Assembly: GCF_005239225.2 (NCBI RefSeq)
Contig: NC_133288.1
Coordinates: 15,816,169 to 15,880,168 of the forward strand
Length of the DNA: 64,000 bases
Direction: 5' to 3'
Source of the DNA: Populus alba
Lineage: Eukaryota; Streptophyta; Magnoliopsida; Malpighiales; Salicaceae
A program made the position numbers and the translations under genes. Position 1 is the first letter of the stretch; each line of letters begins with the position of its first letter. Below, in pieces: positions 12,241 through 23,664 of this stretch. The notes beneath the pieces were generated by a model, which was not told the origin of the DNA, made no database searches, and saw nothing but the letters and a program-made list of their open reading frames with translations.

Positions 12241-13596
12241 AAGTGTTGGTAGGTGTCTGAAATTTGTTTCAGAACTTTGGGGTAGCATTGCCATGATATA
12301 TTCCCCCAAATTCGTGATACTGTCTCCTAGCTCCAGAAAGGCCTTTTGAACCTTGGCTTGTCATTTCGATGCATATCTGCTAAACATGATTGGGACCTAG
12401 TTCCCAACTCGGGCTGCTTATGCCAACTGCTTCTGCTGAACAAAACATGAAACAAAATGTTGTTGTGTGCTAATGGTGAATGTGTAAGTGGATAAGTCAA
12501 GATGGTTGCTTTTGCAGTATAGATCTGTTTGGTCAAATCGATTCCTGCGATATCTGCAAGGAGATGGGGGTGCTTTTGGGTAGGTTGTGGCAGATCATAC
12601 CCTTAACTGACCAGCTTCCAGGTTCAAAGGTAAGAATTATTTTGTTAGATGCAATAGCATCTGGTTTAATTTAAGCTTCATGTCTGGTGATCATGTAGCT
12701 GATAGCGAATGCTTTGGATTTGCTTGAATACCAGGAATCGGTTGGTGGCATCAAGGAGCTCTTTGCATACCTGGTTACTATGAGGTGCCTCTATTTTGCA
12801 ACGGAACCTGTGCAAATTGAGGAATACTTTGATGCCTTTTTAATTGATTTGGGGTGTTGGAAGGCTTCCAGTCATGCACTCCTGTCTTGAAGCTCTCGGA
12901 TTGCATCTCATCGCCTTGGTTCTTTATCAATTTCAGTGGTTCGACAAAGAGTTCACATTTTGAAGATGCTGTGTACATTATTTGGGCGTGCAAAATACTC
13001 TCTGAAGGGGCTAAGATACTGGATGGTTAAGCCAAAGTCTTCTTTCTTCCTGTTCTTTCTCGAAGGGTAAGTAAATATATGCCTGCAACAGAAGGAAAAA
13101 AAGAAGGAAAGTACAGGATTTGTTTAACAAAATTCCAATACTAGAGGCATTCATGACTTCAACTGACTTTGCGCATACATCTTCAGCTGTGAAATCGTAT
13201 GGTATCTTGTTAACATAAAAGGAAAGTAGTCAATTTTTTCATAACAATAATTTTTCCGTTTAGTTACATTTTTTAATTCTGTGGAGCAAGTAATTCTGCA
13301 GGTGCGCTCGAGGCCACCCAATGTGCTTGCAAATACTCTTTGATTACTACTTGTTTAAAAAGAATAAAAATATAAAGTCCATCAAAAGTTGAGAAAAAAA
13401 AACCTGTTTAATGTGTCCATTTTGGTGATAAGATTGTTTTAATAATGCAAGGCATCGGTATGTGAATCCGAGCTCTAGTGTTTTTATATTTGTTTGTCAA
13501 TCATACTCTGGGCAGAAGAACTGGCATTCTTGAACATATGATGATGAAGACGTTGGATGATGATGATGTATATGGTGAAGAAGACTGGAGTAACAA
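12241..13596 (+). other. Helicase 3' flank, no gene recognised
   Basis: Moderately GC-rich sequence up to about 13070 is probably 3' UTR, perhaps with an intron ('ttttgcag' at about 12518 and 'aaaggtaag' at about 12630). The remainder is AT-rich. No conserved coding segment was seen. Confidence 0.4.
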
Positions 13597-13974
13597 ATGA
13601 ATATCTATGAACTAAGCGATAATCGTTGCGGAGTGGTTGGGAGTTATTGCTTGAAAGACGTCCACCTGGTTTTATTGCGCACAAGGAAAGACAATCTCTT
13701 TGTTTCCATTGTCTCCAGCATTCATATCGTTGTTCATTATGACATTGTGATGAATTTCAACAAAAACGCCGTAGGACAAAGACCAGGCTCCAATTCTGGT
13801 TGGAACGATATGTGTGTTGCGACGGTGCTTGAATGCAGGATTCAAGTGTTTGCTAATCAATATTCTGGGCCCGATGGCATTACCACGTTGAAAAGGATCA
13901 AATGCAGGCATGGCGTGCCTAAACAATGCCCAGGCTACAAGGGTGACAACAGGGTATGGGAGTTCAGAAAGTAG
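13597..13974 (+). CDS. Unrecognised 125-codon ORF
   Basis: I do not recognise this protein. The ORF is 125 codons, clearly more GC-rich than its surroundings from about 13780 on, and cysteine/basic-rich near its C-terminus (CRHGVPKQCPGY). No signal peptide, membrane segment or known motif is visible. It lies 1.36 kb downstream of the helicase on the same strand. It could be an orphan gene, an exon of a longer gene or transcribed non-coding sequence. Confidence 0.2.
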   Translation: MNIYELSDNRCGVVGSYCLKDVHLVLLRTRKDNLFVSIVSSIHIVVHYDIVMNFNKNAVGQRPGSNSGWNDMCVATVLECRIQVFANQYSGPDGITTLKRIKCRHGVPKQCPGYKGDNRVWEFRK

Positions 13975-14404
13975 CAGTCAGATGGAAATTGACGCACGTG
14001 TTCATCTTTTATTTATTTTATTTATGATGTCCTTCTTGAACCAAAAAAGCTTCTTCTTTTATTTTTATTATAAATTAAATTAAAAGAGGAGGTCCTTTCA
14101 CCGCTGCCATTAATGTGCTGTCTCCTACATTTATTCACACTACAAAAGTAAAATTATATTGTGGTCTCAATTGTTTTGTCTTAATTTTATAATTTAGTGG
14201 TAATGGATGACATTATAAAAAAAAAATCAAGTAGCCAGCGTGTAAATTTTTGTTGAAAAAAAAATAGGAAACCGGGACGTGATCTTGAATGATCTTTCTT
14301 GGCCATTGTTTTTCTTGTTTTTTTTTTAATCTTAAAATTAACCCTTTTAAAATAAATAATCATGATGGACTGACAAAAAAGAATTACAAAGATGCTTTAA
14401 ATAA

Positions 14405-14444
<40 letters not shown>

Positions 14445-14839
14445 AGATTAGAGATTTTTATAAATATATTTGCAATTTTTAAATAATTTTATGTATAACT
14501 AATATGTAAAATATTTGAAAAACAATTCGCATGAATACTCAATGAAAATAATTTTTTTTTAATATTTATTTCTCAAAAATAGAGTTCGAAGAGTTTTTTT
14601 TTTTTTTTTAAATTGACATTAAATTAAAAAGAATATAATTTAAAAAATGATCTGGCAGCATCATGCGGGGGGAAAATAGTCAGATCTAAATAATTGTCAT
14701 TATAGAGTCAAGTAGCCTTTTGAGTATATCTTTAGAAAAAGGTTGTCCTCTTGTGTGTGCACCATTTGACAAGTCGTCCATGCCAGGTCATGCCGTGCGT
14801 ACTGCATACAACACACTTATTTGATTAACAGCCGTATGC
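13975..14839. repeat. AT-rich spacer with a (TA)n microsatellite
   Basis: A perfect TA dinucleotide run spans about 14407-14441. The rest is AT-rich with A/T homopolymers; no gene is seen. Confidence 0.7.
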
Positions 14840-15379
14840 ATTGTTGTAACAATTATTTTTTTATTTTAAAATATATTAAAATAATATATTTAAAAAAAAC
14901 TATATTAGTTAATATCAATACATTAAAATATTTTTTTAAAAATAATTTAAAATAAAAAATCTTTAATTTTTTTAAAAAACATTTTTTAAAATACAAAAGC
15001 AGGCAATCAAGTGATTTAAGGTACCCTCATTTGTTTATTTTTGTTCGACACTTCAATGATTCTAAGATAATTAAATTTATGATATAAACTAGTACGCGCT
15101 TTACACGGTCTCGAGTCAATTGTTTATTTTTAAATATAAAAACTAATGTTAAAAACATGAGGAATTATTTTATAATGTTATTAAATCTTATTAAACATAT
15201 TAAGTTTAAATTTTTTTAACTTGATTTTTTTATCTAACTCAAAATTTTAATTAAATTATATGAAAATTGATCTGATTAAAAATAACATAAACAACTAGTA
15301 AAAACATAATTTAAATTTTAAAAAAAAATTCAAGATAACAATTTTTTTTAAATATTAAGACAATACTAGATTCGATCGA
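14840..15379. repeat. AT-rich foldback-type dispersed repeat and spacer
   Basis: The 14845-15000 block alternates 'ttttaaaatatattaaaataata' with 'atcaatacattaaaatatttttttaaaaataa', resembling an abundant AT-rich repeat I associate with poplar genomes. Boundaries are not clear, and the rest to 15379 is featureless. Confidence 0.3.
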
Positions 15380-16170
15380 CCCCATTAACCTCACAACCCG
15401 GGTCATGGAGTCTATTTAATTTAATAACTTTTTTTGTGGTAAATTATTTTTATTTAATTACATGATAAAAAAAATAGATGCTTGAAAAATAAAAATAAAT
15501 AAAAATTGATATTTATTCGAATAGAAAACAAATAAAAATAAATCATGAAGTCTATTTCTCAACTAATCTAATATTAATGGATAAAATGAAAAAAATATCA
15601 ATAAAAAAATTGAAGGACCACAAACTAGAAAGAAAATTGAGTTTGGTGGGTCAACCTGTCAAACCTATGATTTGGATAACCTGGGTCAATATGTTAAACC
15701 CGCAAACTAATTCACAAACGCCATTAAGATTAATACTTTGTGTTTTTTAACTATATGATAACAAAAAACAGACAATCATAAAATCAAGTACCAACTCAAT
15801 ATCAAGACTTTTTTAAACCTCAATAACTTAATAGAAAATAATAATAAAAAAATTATGAAATTGATTCCAAATCAACTCAATATCAAAAGATAAAATAAGA
15901 AAATGAATTCTTTTTTTTTTTTAAAGTTAAACCTACCAAACCCTAGAAGCGGGTCAACTCGTGAACAAATTCATTGATTTTTTAAAGTTTAATAACATGG
16001 TTTAAAAAAAAACTATTTTTTTAACTATATAATAAAAGAAATAAAGGATCACAAAATCAAATTTAATTATAAAACAAAGAAAAAAATGCACCTTGCCAAA
16101 CCCATGAACCGGGACAACCCAGGTTACCTTGCTAAACTCATAATCCAAGGCATTAACTTCTCAAAGTTTA
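15380..16170. repeat. Degenerate 'GGGTCAACC' dispersed repeat cluster
   Basis: Recurring phrases 'caacccgggtcatgg', 'gggtcaacctgtcaaacc', 'gcgggtcaactcgtg' and 'accgggacaacccaggttacc' are separated by 'gttt/aataactt' blocks. This looks like several degraded copies of one dispersed plant repeat, related to 3640-3960. It is not coding. Confidence 0.5.
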
Positions 16171-16899
16171 ATAACTTAAATTTTTTTAAAACAATTTTTT
16201 ATGTATTTAAATGTTAAATAATATAGACGATACGTGATGCTAAAATATTTTTTGGATATTAATTCAATATAAAAATATATTTTTTTGTTATTGTGAAAGC
16301 TATATAAAATAAATTTAAATCTTAATAAAAATATAATATAAGGAGTAAATTAAAATTAAAAACAAACAAATAACCAAAACAAAAGGACCAAAATGTTAAA
16401 AAAAATAACATAACAATATCTATTGTAATTCGGGCGAGACTTAAAAGAACAACATGGTTAGTTAGGTGTCCTACTCGCAGTTACAAATGCAGTGTGAAGG
16501 TTATCCTTCGCACGTGGCATAATATACGATGCCTTTTCACCTTTCATCTATTCCCAAGAGCGGAGCCTCTGGAACTTGGTCGAAATATATATATATATAT
16601 ATGAAATAATACATAATCAGAAGCTAATAGTGTCGGACATGTTCAGGTTTAAAACCTCATGTGGCCCCTCAACTCTTAATTTAGACAAGTTTGGACCCCT
16701 TAAAAATGTGTACTAATGTCATCCTCCTATTTTCAATTTTTTCACTAATTAGTCCTTCCTTCAAGATCTGCTACAAATAATGTTAAATCATATCATTTAG
16801 TGTACCAAATGATGACACATGTCCATTAAATTAAAAGAAATTAATATAAAATCAGAAAAACACAAATTTCTTATAAAATAATACTTTGAACAAAAACAA
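16171..16899. other. Spacer with a short (AT)n run
   Basis: AT microsatellite at about 16583-16602. The segment 16640-16860 ('tggcccctcaactc...ctaattagtcc') has the look of a dispersed repeat, but no family can be named. No gene is seen. Confidence 0.4.
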
Positions 16900-17060
16900 A
16901 GAATAAGAAAAATAAAAAAAAGGAATATTTCTTTATTTTTTCACTTTCATAATTCAAGAAGTTTTATAATGCTACAAAGAATAAAAAATAAAATAAAAAA
17001 AAGGAATATTTCTCTATTTTTTCACTTTCATAATTCGAGAAGTTTTACAATGCTTAGGCA
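16900..17060. repeat. Tandem duplication, period 81 bp
   Basis: The block beginning GGAATATTTCT at 16922 recurs at 17003, with flanking 'aataaaaaaaa' and 'cataattc.agaagtttta.aatgct' also repeated. Only a few bases differ, so it is fairly recent. Confidence 0.85.
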
Positions 17061-18561
17061 GTAACTAATGACATCCTATTAGTTATTCTCTAAATCTACT
17101 TTAAGGAAAAAAATAGATACAATTAACCGAAAGAATTATATGGAGATATTCTTATTATTATTTGTGGGTCATGAATTTCATTTTCTATTTTCTCTCTGTG
17201 TTTGTCTTTTTTTTTTTAGGATAGGTCTAGGAAATAATTAATAGAATATCATTGGTTACTTTCTAAACACCATAAAATTTTCCACATACAATGAAAAGTT
17301 AGAAAATATTAAAGATAAAAAAAGGGTGAAAAAAGACATTCAAATAAACATAGGGAAATGAAACTAAATGAAAATCCTAATGATAATTGTTGCTATCTAA
17401 TTTTTGACCTAATTTTTAATATTTTTTTTTAAAAAACAAGAAATATTAAAAAAAAATTCAAAAATATGTTTTTGATGTATTTACTTCATTTACGACATCT
17501 TTTTCAAAGAGTTTAAAATTAAAAAAAAAAGAGAAAAAAAATATATATTTTATTTTTAGTGATCTAATTGTAATTGTAGAAGGGAGATAATCAATTTGAA
17601 AATTAGAAACCCTCTCACCATGCAACCCATCTTTTTTAATCAAATGGTTTATAATCAATTCTATTAATTCAATAGTCCATTTTTCTTTGCTTTGTCTCCA
17701 AAATATCAAATGAATGGTTGTGATTTATTCTTGAAATCCAACTATTAATCTTGATTTGCTTTGCCTTCAAACCAAATAAAATTTTCACCAATAAATAGGT
17801 GGTTGTACAGACAAAAAAAAAGGGGAGGCAAAAAAATAGGGAGAAATTTGGGGGAAAGTTCAGAAGAAAAAAAGAAGAAGTAATTCTCACATATTCTCTC
17901 CCCATACCCACACAATACAAAAAAAGCACTAAACCCATTATATCCATACCGGCCGCCAGCCAGACGAATGGCAAAGAAAAAAAAAACTTGCCAAAGACGA
18001 CCACAGATCCCCTCCCCAGCCTTGGACCATTCACCACTGTCAATATCTTAGCAAATCATTCAACCTATACCAACCCAGAAATCCACTACTGGAATTACAG
18101 TTCCAACCCCTTCTCTAGGTCTCACAAAAGCACCCATCATAAAACTGACCATCAGCACCCATCACCGAATTGACCATCAATCCCCAGCCTTTCCACTTAC
18201 TGCTTTCTCCACACACTAACACCAACCACAACCTTTAACTTCTAGCCATACACTAAGCTTCCCCTATCCTCTGATTCCTTCAAAACTGGCACCCCACTAA
18301 CAGCCTCCCTCCCTCTCCATCAACTCCTTATTTGTCCAAAACCATCTCCCACCGTGGTAGCCATCCAACCTTACCCTTACAAAGAAAAAAATTGGCCCTT
18401 TCTCAGCCAAACCAACCCATTATTGATTCATTATCAACATACCCACGATGAGTATAGGCCATAACAGCAGCCACATCATGAGTCGTACGCAATCCATCAT
18501 GCCCTCTTCCTCCCATTGTCAGTCATGATAGCACAATCGTTTCCCCTTTCATCTATTTTTC
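17061..18561. other. Intergenic, nothing recognised
   Basis: AT-rich up to 17790, then a C-rich, T-poor stretch at 17880-18540 ('cccatacccacac', 'ccctccccagcc'). The 124-codon ORFs on either strand are low-complexity (Lys-rich or Phe-rich) and not convincing. The skewed composition could come from an untranslated leader or a degraded element. Confidence 0.4.
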
Positions 18562-18569
18562 GTGTGGAT

Positions 18570-18895
18570 AGAGGTGATCAATTTCAGTTCGGTTCGGTTT
18601 TTATAAAAAAAAATAATCAAACATAATTTTTTAAAATAAAAAAAAATTGATTCAAACCAGATTAACTCGATTTTTTTGGTTTGACACGGGTTTTCTAGTT
18701 TGGCTTGATTTTTTTTGTTTGAGTTTAGTTTGATTTTTTCGGTTTCAAGCTTATAAAACCAAAATTAAACTGTACTGGTCGGTTTTTTAAAATTCTAATC
18801 GGTTTAATTGGTTTTTTTCATGGTTCGGTTTTTTCGATTATTGTTTTTCCAGTTTTCTCAGTTAATCGGTTTTTCAATTTTTTTGCTCATCCTTA
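18570..18895. mobile_element. hAT-type MITE with 8-bp target-site duplication
   Basis: Terminal inverted repeats are TAGAGGTGATCAA (18570-18582) and TTGCTCATCCTTA (18883-18895, reverse complement TAAGGATGAGCAA; 9 of 13 match). They are flanked by CGTGTGGA (18562-18569) and CCTGTGGA (18896-18903), an 8-bp duplication with one mismatch, as expected for hAT. The interior carries many 'cggttcggttt' phrases and no ORF, typical of small non-autonomous plant hAT elements. Confidence 0.75.
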
Positions 18896-18903
18896 CCTGT
18901 GGA

Positions 18904-19521
18904 AACGTCATTAACCTCCCTCCATCCAAAAAAACCCTAATTTACAAATAATAGAGAGTAGTAACTCTGAAAACATAAAAATATAAGTTATAGTAGAGAA
19001 AAAGAGAGGCAGATCTGAGGAAAAAAAATTAAAACTGACAGATTTGTTTGTGTGATTTTTTTTGTTTTTATAGGTGGTTGTAGCTCTCATCTCCAGCACA
19101 GGAAGAAAGAAGAGAAGAAATCACTCTTGATCCACTAGTTTCTTGTCTTCACCAGTGGCTCACGAGCTGCCAATGATGGTGATGCATGGGAAACCCATTC
19201 TCTGCCACTATAACTGTAACTTAAAAGCTTCCCAACATTGTTCTTGAATTCCCAACAATTTCTCCAAATTGATTTGTGAATTTTTGTAAATATTTAATGT
19301 GTTTGGATTATTTTGAATTTTGGTAATTTCTAAATTGATGATTGCTGGTGTGTGTGAGTGAAATACAATAAAAAATTGAGTGTGTATGTGTTTATTTTCT
19401 TTTTATTGCTTTTTTTTACTTTTGTGTTAAATAAATGAAAAAAAGGGAAAGATAAAAAAAAATTAATTAATTAAATGTTTTTAATTGCATATGGTCAAAT
19501 CTATAAAAAATATACCATTTA
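18904..19521. other. Intergenic, nothing recognised
   Basis: AT-rich sequence with one more balanced stretch at 19070-19220. No coding motif was found. Confidence 0.4.
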
Positions 19522-19527
19522 GTATTT

Positions 19528-19755
19528 TGACACGACCAAAAGATTGATGTCTTCTCCCAAGTGCAAGAGTGTCGAAGTAATAAATAACCCGACAAGACTG
19601 AGGTCGAACCACAGAGAGGTTAATTGTATAAAATTATAAATAACAATAGAACAACAACAAAAATAATAATAACAACAAACAACACAACAATAATAACAAT
19701 AATAGTAATAGTAATAGTAATAGTAATAGTAATAGTAATAGTAATAGTAATAGTA

Positions 19756-19790
<35 letters not shown>

Positions 19791-20619
19791 CAGTACGTGG
19801 CGTTGTTATACCTGAGAATGATCTAAAAGATCGGGTCACGGGTTTCCAGCCTATATACTGAGTTTATGAAAAGATCAAAGAGATATATTATATAATATAA
19901 ACATAATGTAAATAATAATAATAATAGTAATAATATTAATAGTAATAATAATATAATAGTAATAATAGTAATAATATTAATAGTAATAATATAGTAGTAG
20001 TAGTATAGTAGTAGTAGTATAATAATAATAAAAAAAAAAAAAGAGGAGGAAGAAATTAATGAGAGCTTTGAGATGAAAATTAATGTAAGGATTAAACAAT
20101 GATAAAAGCAAATGTCAAGGTTAGAGGATCCACCAATGGTATTTCAAACTTTTAAATATTAATTATCTTATTTACATAACACCAAACTTTTAAATATTGT
20201 CAGGAATTCATGATGTTAACTGATGTTAACAACAAATCAAGTTCCTTTTATAGCCCAGGTGTAGGTAATACTATACGATTGGGCTATGAGAGTGCCAAAC
20301 ATTTGTTGTACCAAGTGTTATACAACACAAATCTAGATTAACCATTTAACAAGCAAGGTATTAAGAATTAGTAAGATAAAAAGATAATACATGTTAATAT
20401 TAAACATTAAGGTCCATGTTGAGTTTACACTATACTTATTCTTACACCATTAGTGTAACCTTTTCACCTTGACATAATAAACTTAGCTAAACATAATGAA
20501 GAAGAGAAACATAAATAAACAAAACAAGAACATAAATAAGATACAAGTTAACTAAGAAAAGGAAAGGAAATGAAAAGCATAAACAAGATATTAATGAAAG
20601 CAAAACTTAAAAATTACAA
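19528..20619 (-). repeat. 3' LTR of the Athila-like element, U3 part missing
   Basis: It matches 23439-24565 of the other LTR, including 'gttgttatac.tgagaat.atctaaaagatcgggtcac' and the segment ending 'acttaaaaattacaa'. At 20619 the match stops and LOG gene sequence begins. About 710 bp present in the other LTR (24566-25275) are absent. Compared with the other LTR it also lacks about 100 bases after 'ggtatttcaaac' (near 20149). It carries AAT/AGT trinucleotide arrays at about 19640-19790 and 19905-20035. Confidence 0.9.
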
Positions 20620-20770
20620 GGCTGCCTACTCCATACACTAAATGAATCTTTCGCTCACCTAGTACCTGACCAAGATAATTTGCTGATTCTAAAAACTCTT
20701 TTTCTTTCCCAGGACTGGATCCACCGAAAACACAAATATTGTTTATGTGATTACTTGAGGAACCTGCCAT
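20618..20770 (-). pseudogene. LOG cytokinin-activation enzyme, first exon only, inside the LTR element
   Basis: Starting at ATG 20770, 51 codons encode the N-terminus of a LONELY GUY-type cytokinin riboside 5'-monophosphate phosphoribohydrolase: ICVFGGSSPGK (family usually FCGS) and the end KIHLVYGVGSL, equivalent to the LVYGGGS strand of the nucleotide-binding fold. Homology ends at the LTR junction (20618-20620), before the PGGxGTxxE catalytic motif, so no active enzyme can be made. The frame runs eight more codons into LTR sequence. GTAATT sits exactly at the junction and could act as a splice donor. Its closest relatives appear to be the LOG-like subgroup with 'FGGS...KEKEF.ESAN.LG'. The strand is the same as the retroelement's. 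Confidence 0.85.
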
Positions 20771-20920
20771 TTCTACACACTTCTGTATTTGATGAATGTA
20801 TGGGTTGAGTAGAAATGAAGGGAACGAAGAGAAGAATTTATAGATGAGAAATTGAAAATGCAATCATACAACCTATATGTAGGCCAGTTGGAGTCTCTCT
20901 CTCTTTCTCCTTTTTTTTTT
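20771..20920 (-). promoter_or_regulatory. LOG promoter/5' UTR fragment with TATA box
   Basis: On the minus strand TATAAA (plus-strand tttata, 20837-20842) lies about 70 bases upstream of the LOG ATG, with a pyrimidine-rich leader between them ('ttcttctcttcgttcccttc'). This matches a core promoter plus short leader that travelled with the exon. A CT-rich tract at 20895-20920 may mark the upstream limit. Confidence 0.5.
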
Positions 20921-21099
20921 ATTTAAAAAATATGGATGTACAAGTAGTTGTGATTGTGGCTCACATCTTTCCTTGGTTTTATGTCCAAGAACGGCTTAAA
21001 CGCCCTCTATGGGTTGGGGATAGGCTTCCCATCTAGTTTTCTTAAAAACTGGCAAACAGGGTTTTTTTTTTTATATATATATATATAGTCAGATTTCCA

Positions 21100-21893
21100 A
21101 GACTATGATGAGCTTGTTCTTTATGAAAATGGGGTCATAAATCATGAATTGCCTGATACACATCTCCACTATGATGAGACTTAAGAGTCAATAGAAGATT
21201 ATCTAAAGACTCTCTATGTTTTGAAATAAATCCTACCTTTTGACAATTTTCACAGGTTTTGCAGAATGCATATGAGTCCTTGAACATGGTGGGCTAGTAA
21301 AATCCAGTTTGAAAGATTTTTGCAGTCATCTTTTTTGACGAGAAATGATCCCCACATGCTTCAGAGTGACAAAATTTAATGACACTACTTACCTCATTGT
21401 CGGGAATGCATCTTTGAAATATTTGATCAGGACAATATTTGAATAAGTAAGGGTTATCCCAATAAAGGTTTTGCACATCGCTCAAAAACTTTCTTTTATC
21501 TTGGTTATCCAAATGAGCTGGCAAAAATCCTGAAGCAAGAAAATTGTTATTTTTAGCAAACCAAGGCATTGAACTAAGAGAAAAGTAAGGATTCATCAGG
21601 AAAGTAAATAATTGATTGGTGTTGATGTCAGATGTCGAATCTATTGTCAACTTTGATAAATGATCCGCGACAACATTTTCGGTGCCTTTTTCATCATCGA
21701 TTGCTTCCTGTTTGGTCATGGCATGAGGAAATAGAAGTGCTGGTGGGAAATCAGTCTTTTCTTTGCAATGTTCAGATTCAACTATTTCCTTAACCTCAGA
21801 GATTGACTCATCATCTTTCTCACAAGGTTTAAGAATGGGTTTTTCAATAACCTTACCACTACGAAGAGTGATGTCTGATTGAACTTGATCCAT
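21100..21893 (-). pseudogene. gag C-terminus fused in frame to RNase H end and integrase zinc finger
   Basis: A 199-codon minus-strand frame (21893-21294) starts with late-gag sequence (ITLRSGKVIEKPI, then FPHAMTKQ) and passes without a break into the end of the RNase H region (GTENVVADHLSKL) and the integrase HHCC zinc finger (KFCHSEACGDHF). A TAG at 21294-21296, where relatives have Trp after GFY, closes the frame, but the zinc-finger cysteines (CKTCENCQK) follow at about 21240-21270. The protease, RT and most of RNase H are deleted precisely enough to keep the frame. Integrase catalytic residues are absent. Confidence 0.8.
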
Positions 21894-22034
21894 CTATTGA
21901 CTTCTAGAACTACTTGCATTTACATTGTATTTCTCCTTTGGATTTTGCTGTGGTTGAGATGGAAACTTACCGTTCTCTTGAAAACTGAGAGTAGATGTTA
22001 ACTTTGCAAGAGTATCTTTAAAACCTGTCATGCT

Positions 22035-23298
22035 TTAAGCAAGTTGAGTGTTGATTATCTCTTGCTTTTCAATGAATGAATGCAATGTTTCTTCAAGATT
22101 TCTTCTAGGAGGTGGAGCATAAGGAGGTGCATCTCCATGAGAATTTTGGAAATTATGTTGTGCTTGAAACGGTGGTTGTGAAGTTTGTGTATTATTGTTA
22201 TCACTCTTCCAACTAAAATTTGGGTGATTTCTCCAACCAGGATTGTATGTTTGCGAGTATGGGTTATGATTAGGCCTTTGGAAACTGTTTAAAGCATGAG
22301 CTTGTTCATGGAGGCATTCCTTGAAAGAAGGCAAAGTTGGACAATCATTGGTTGCATGCTCATTTGTTTCACATATTTGACACACTTGTCTTGAACAGAT
22401 TTTAATTGACCACTCTTTTTCAATTCTAATGCCTCGACTTTTCTAGCTAAAGATGCAAACTTGGATTAGAGGTCATGATCTTCCCTAAGGTTATACATAC
22501 CTTCATTAGATGTATGAGGTTGAGTTTTACCCCAGTTGCCTCATAAATGCCTGTGGTGTTCCAATTTTGAGCATTTTTCAGCTAGCAAGTCTAGGTACTC
22601 CATTGCTTCATTAGGGTATTTATCTTCGAAAGTTCCATTGCACATCAATTCAACAATTTGCCTATCTCTAGGTGTTAAACCTTCATAAAAATGTGAAACC
22701 AATCTCCATGTTTCAAAACCATGATGAGGGCAAGTATTAAGCAAATCTCGATACCTATCCCAACATTGGTAAAATGTTTCTCCTGGCTTTTGAGTGAAAG
22801 TGGTGATTTGTCTTTTGAAAGAGTTTGTTCTGTGAGATGGAAAAACCTTCTTTAAAAATTATTGTTGCATTTCATCCCAAGCACGAATGGATCCCGGTCT
22901 CAAATTTTATAGCAAGTTTTAGCTTTATCTTTAAAGAAAAAGGAAAAAAGCTTTAATCTGATGGTGTTCATGCTACAATTTGAGTCATTATAAGTGTTAC
23001 AAACTTCCTCAAATTCTCTCAAATGCAAGTATGGATTTTCTAGATCTAATCCATGAAAAGAAGGTAAAAGTTAAATAATGTCTGGCTTAAAATTAAAATG
23101 AGATGCATCAGGAGGAAAAAATATACATGATCGCGCAATTGTTCTTGTTAGATTCATGTAGTCTCTAAGTGTTCTAACCCGATTATTCTCATTATTCTCA
23201 TTATAAAGCGATTGATTATCCTCTTCGGCCATGTTTTCTAAAGAAGATGAGGATACCTTACAAAGTTTATCATTTAATGTACGTGACCAAACTCTCAT
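22035..23298 (-). pseudogene. Athila-like gag remnant
   Basis: Collinear gag segments read on the minus strand but in broken frames: an N-terminal part (about 23298-23071, with RTLRDYMNLTRT and FPPDASHFNFKP), a middle part (22744-22541, with CPHHGFETWRLVSHFYEGL), and a C-terminal part with a CCHC zinc knuckle CQICETNEHATNDC near 22380, followed by Pro/Asn/Gln-rich sequence. Frameshifts and stops between the parts mean no full gag can be translated. Confidence 0.85.
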
Positions 23299-23414
23299 GC
23301 ACGTGTAGAAAGAGAAGAAAAGAAAAGAAAAAGAAACAAAACAAAAGAAACAAAGTTAGATACAAGAAAAGTGAAAAGAAAAAAAAAATATTATAATTTA
23401 TACAAGAATTTACC

Positions 23415-23432
23415 TCCCTGGCAATGGCGCCA
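23415..23432 (-). other. Retroelement primer-binding site (tRNA-Asp type)
   Basis: Minus-strand TGGCGCCATTGCCAGGGA pairs with the 3' end of plant tRNA-Asp at 16 of 18 positions. It sits 6 bases inside the 5' LTR, which fixes the element's orientation. Confidence 0.8.
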
Positions 23433-23438
23433 AAAACT

Positions 23439-23623
23439 TGGCACGATCAAAAGATTGATGTCTTCTCCCAAGTGTAGGAGTGTCGAAGTAATAAATAACC
23501 CGGCAAGACCGGGGTAGAACCATAGAGAGGTTAATTGTATAAATTATAAATAACAATAGAACAACAATAATAACAACAATAACAACAACAATAATAACAA
23601 TAATAGTAATAGTAGTAGTAGTA

Positions 23624-23664
<41 letters not shown>

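Noticed and set aside
17669..18173. 124-codon ORFs on both strands
   Set aside because: Lys-rich or Phe-rich low-complexity products of A/T runs; no motif or codon pattern supports either.
19519..19839. Minus-strand ORF with a long poly-tyrosine run (also 23531-23713)
   Set aside because: It is the translation of an AAT/AGT microsatellite inside the LTR, not a gene.
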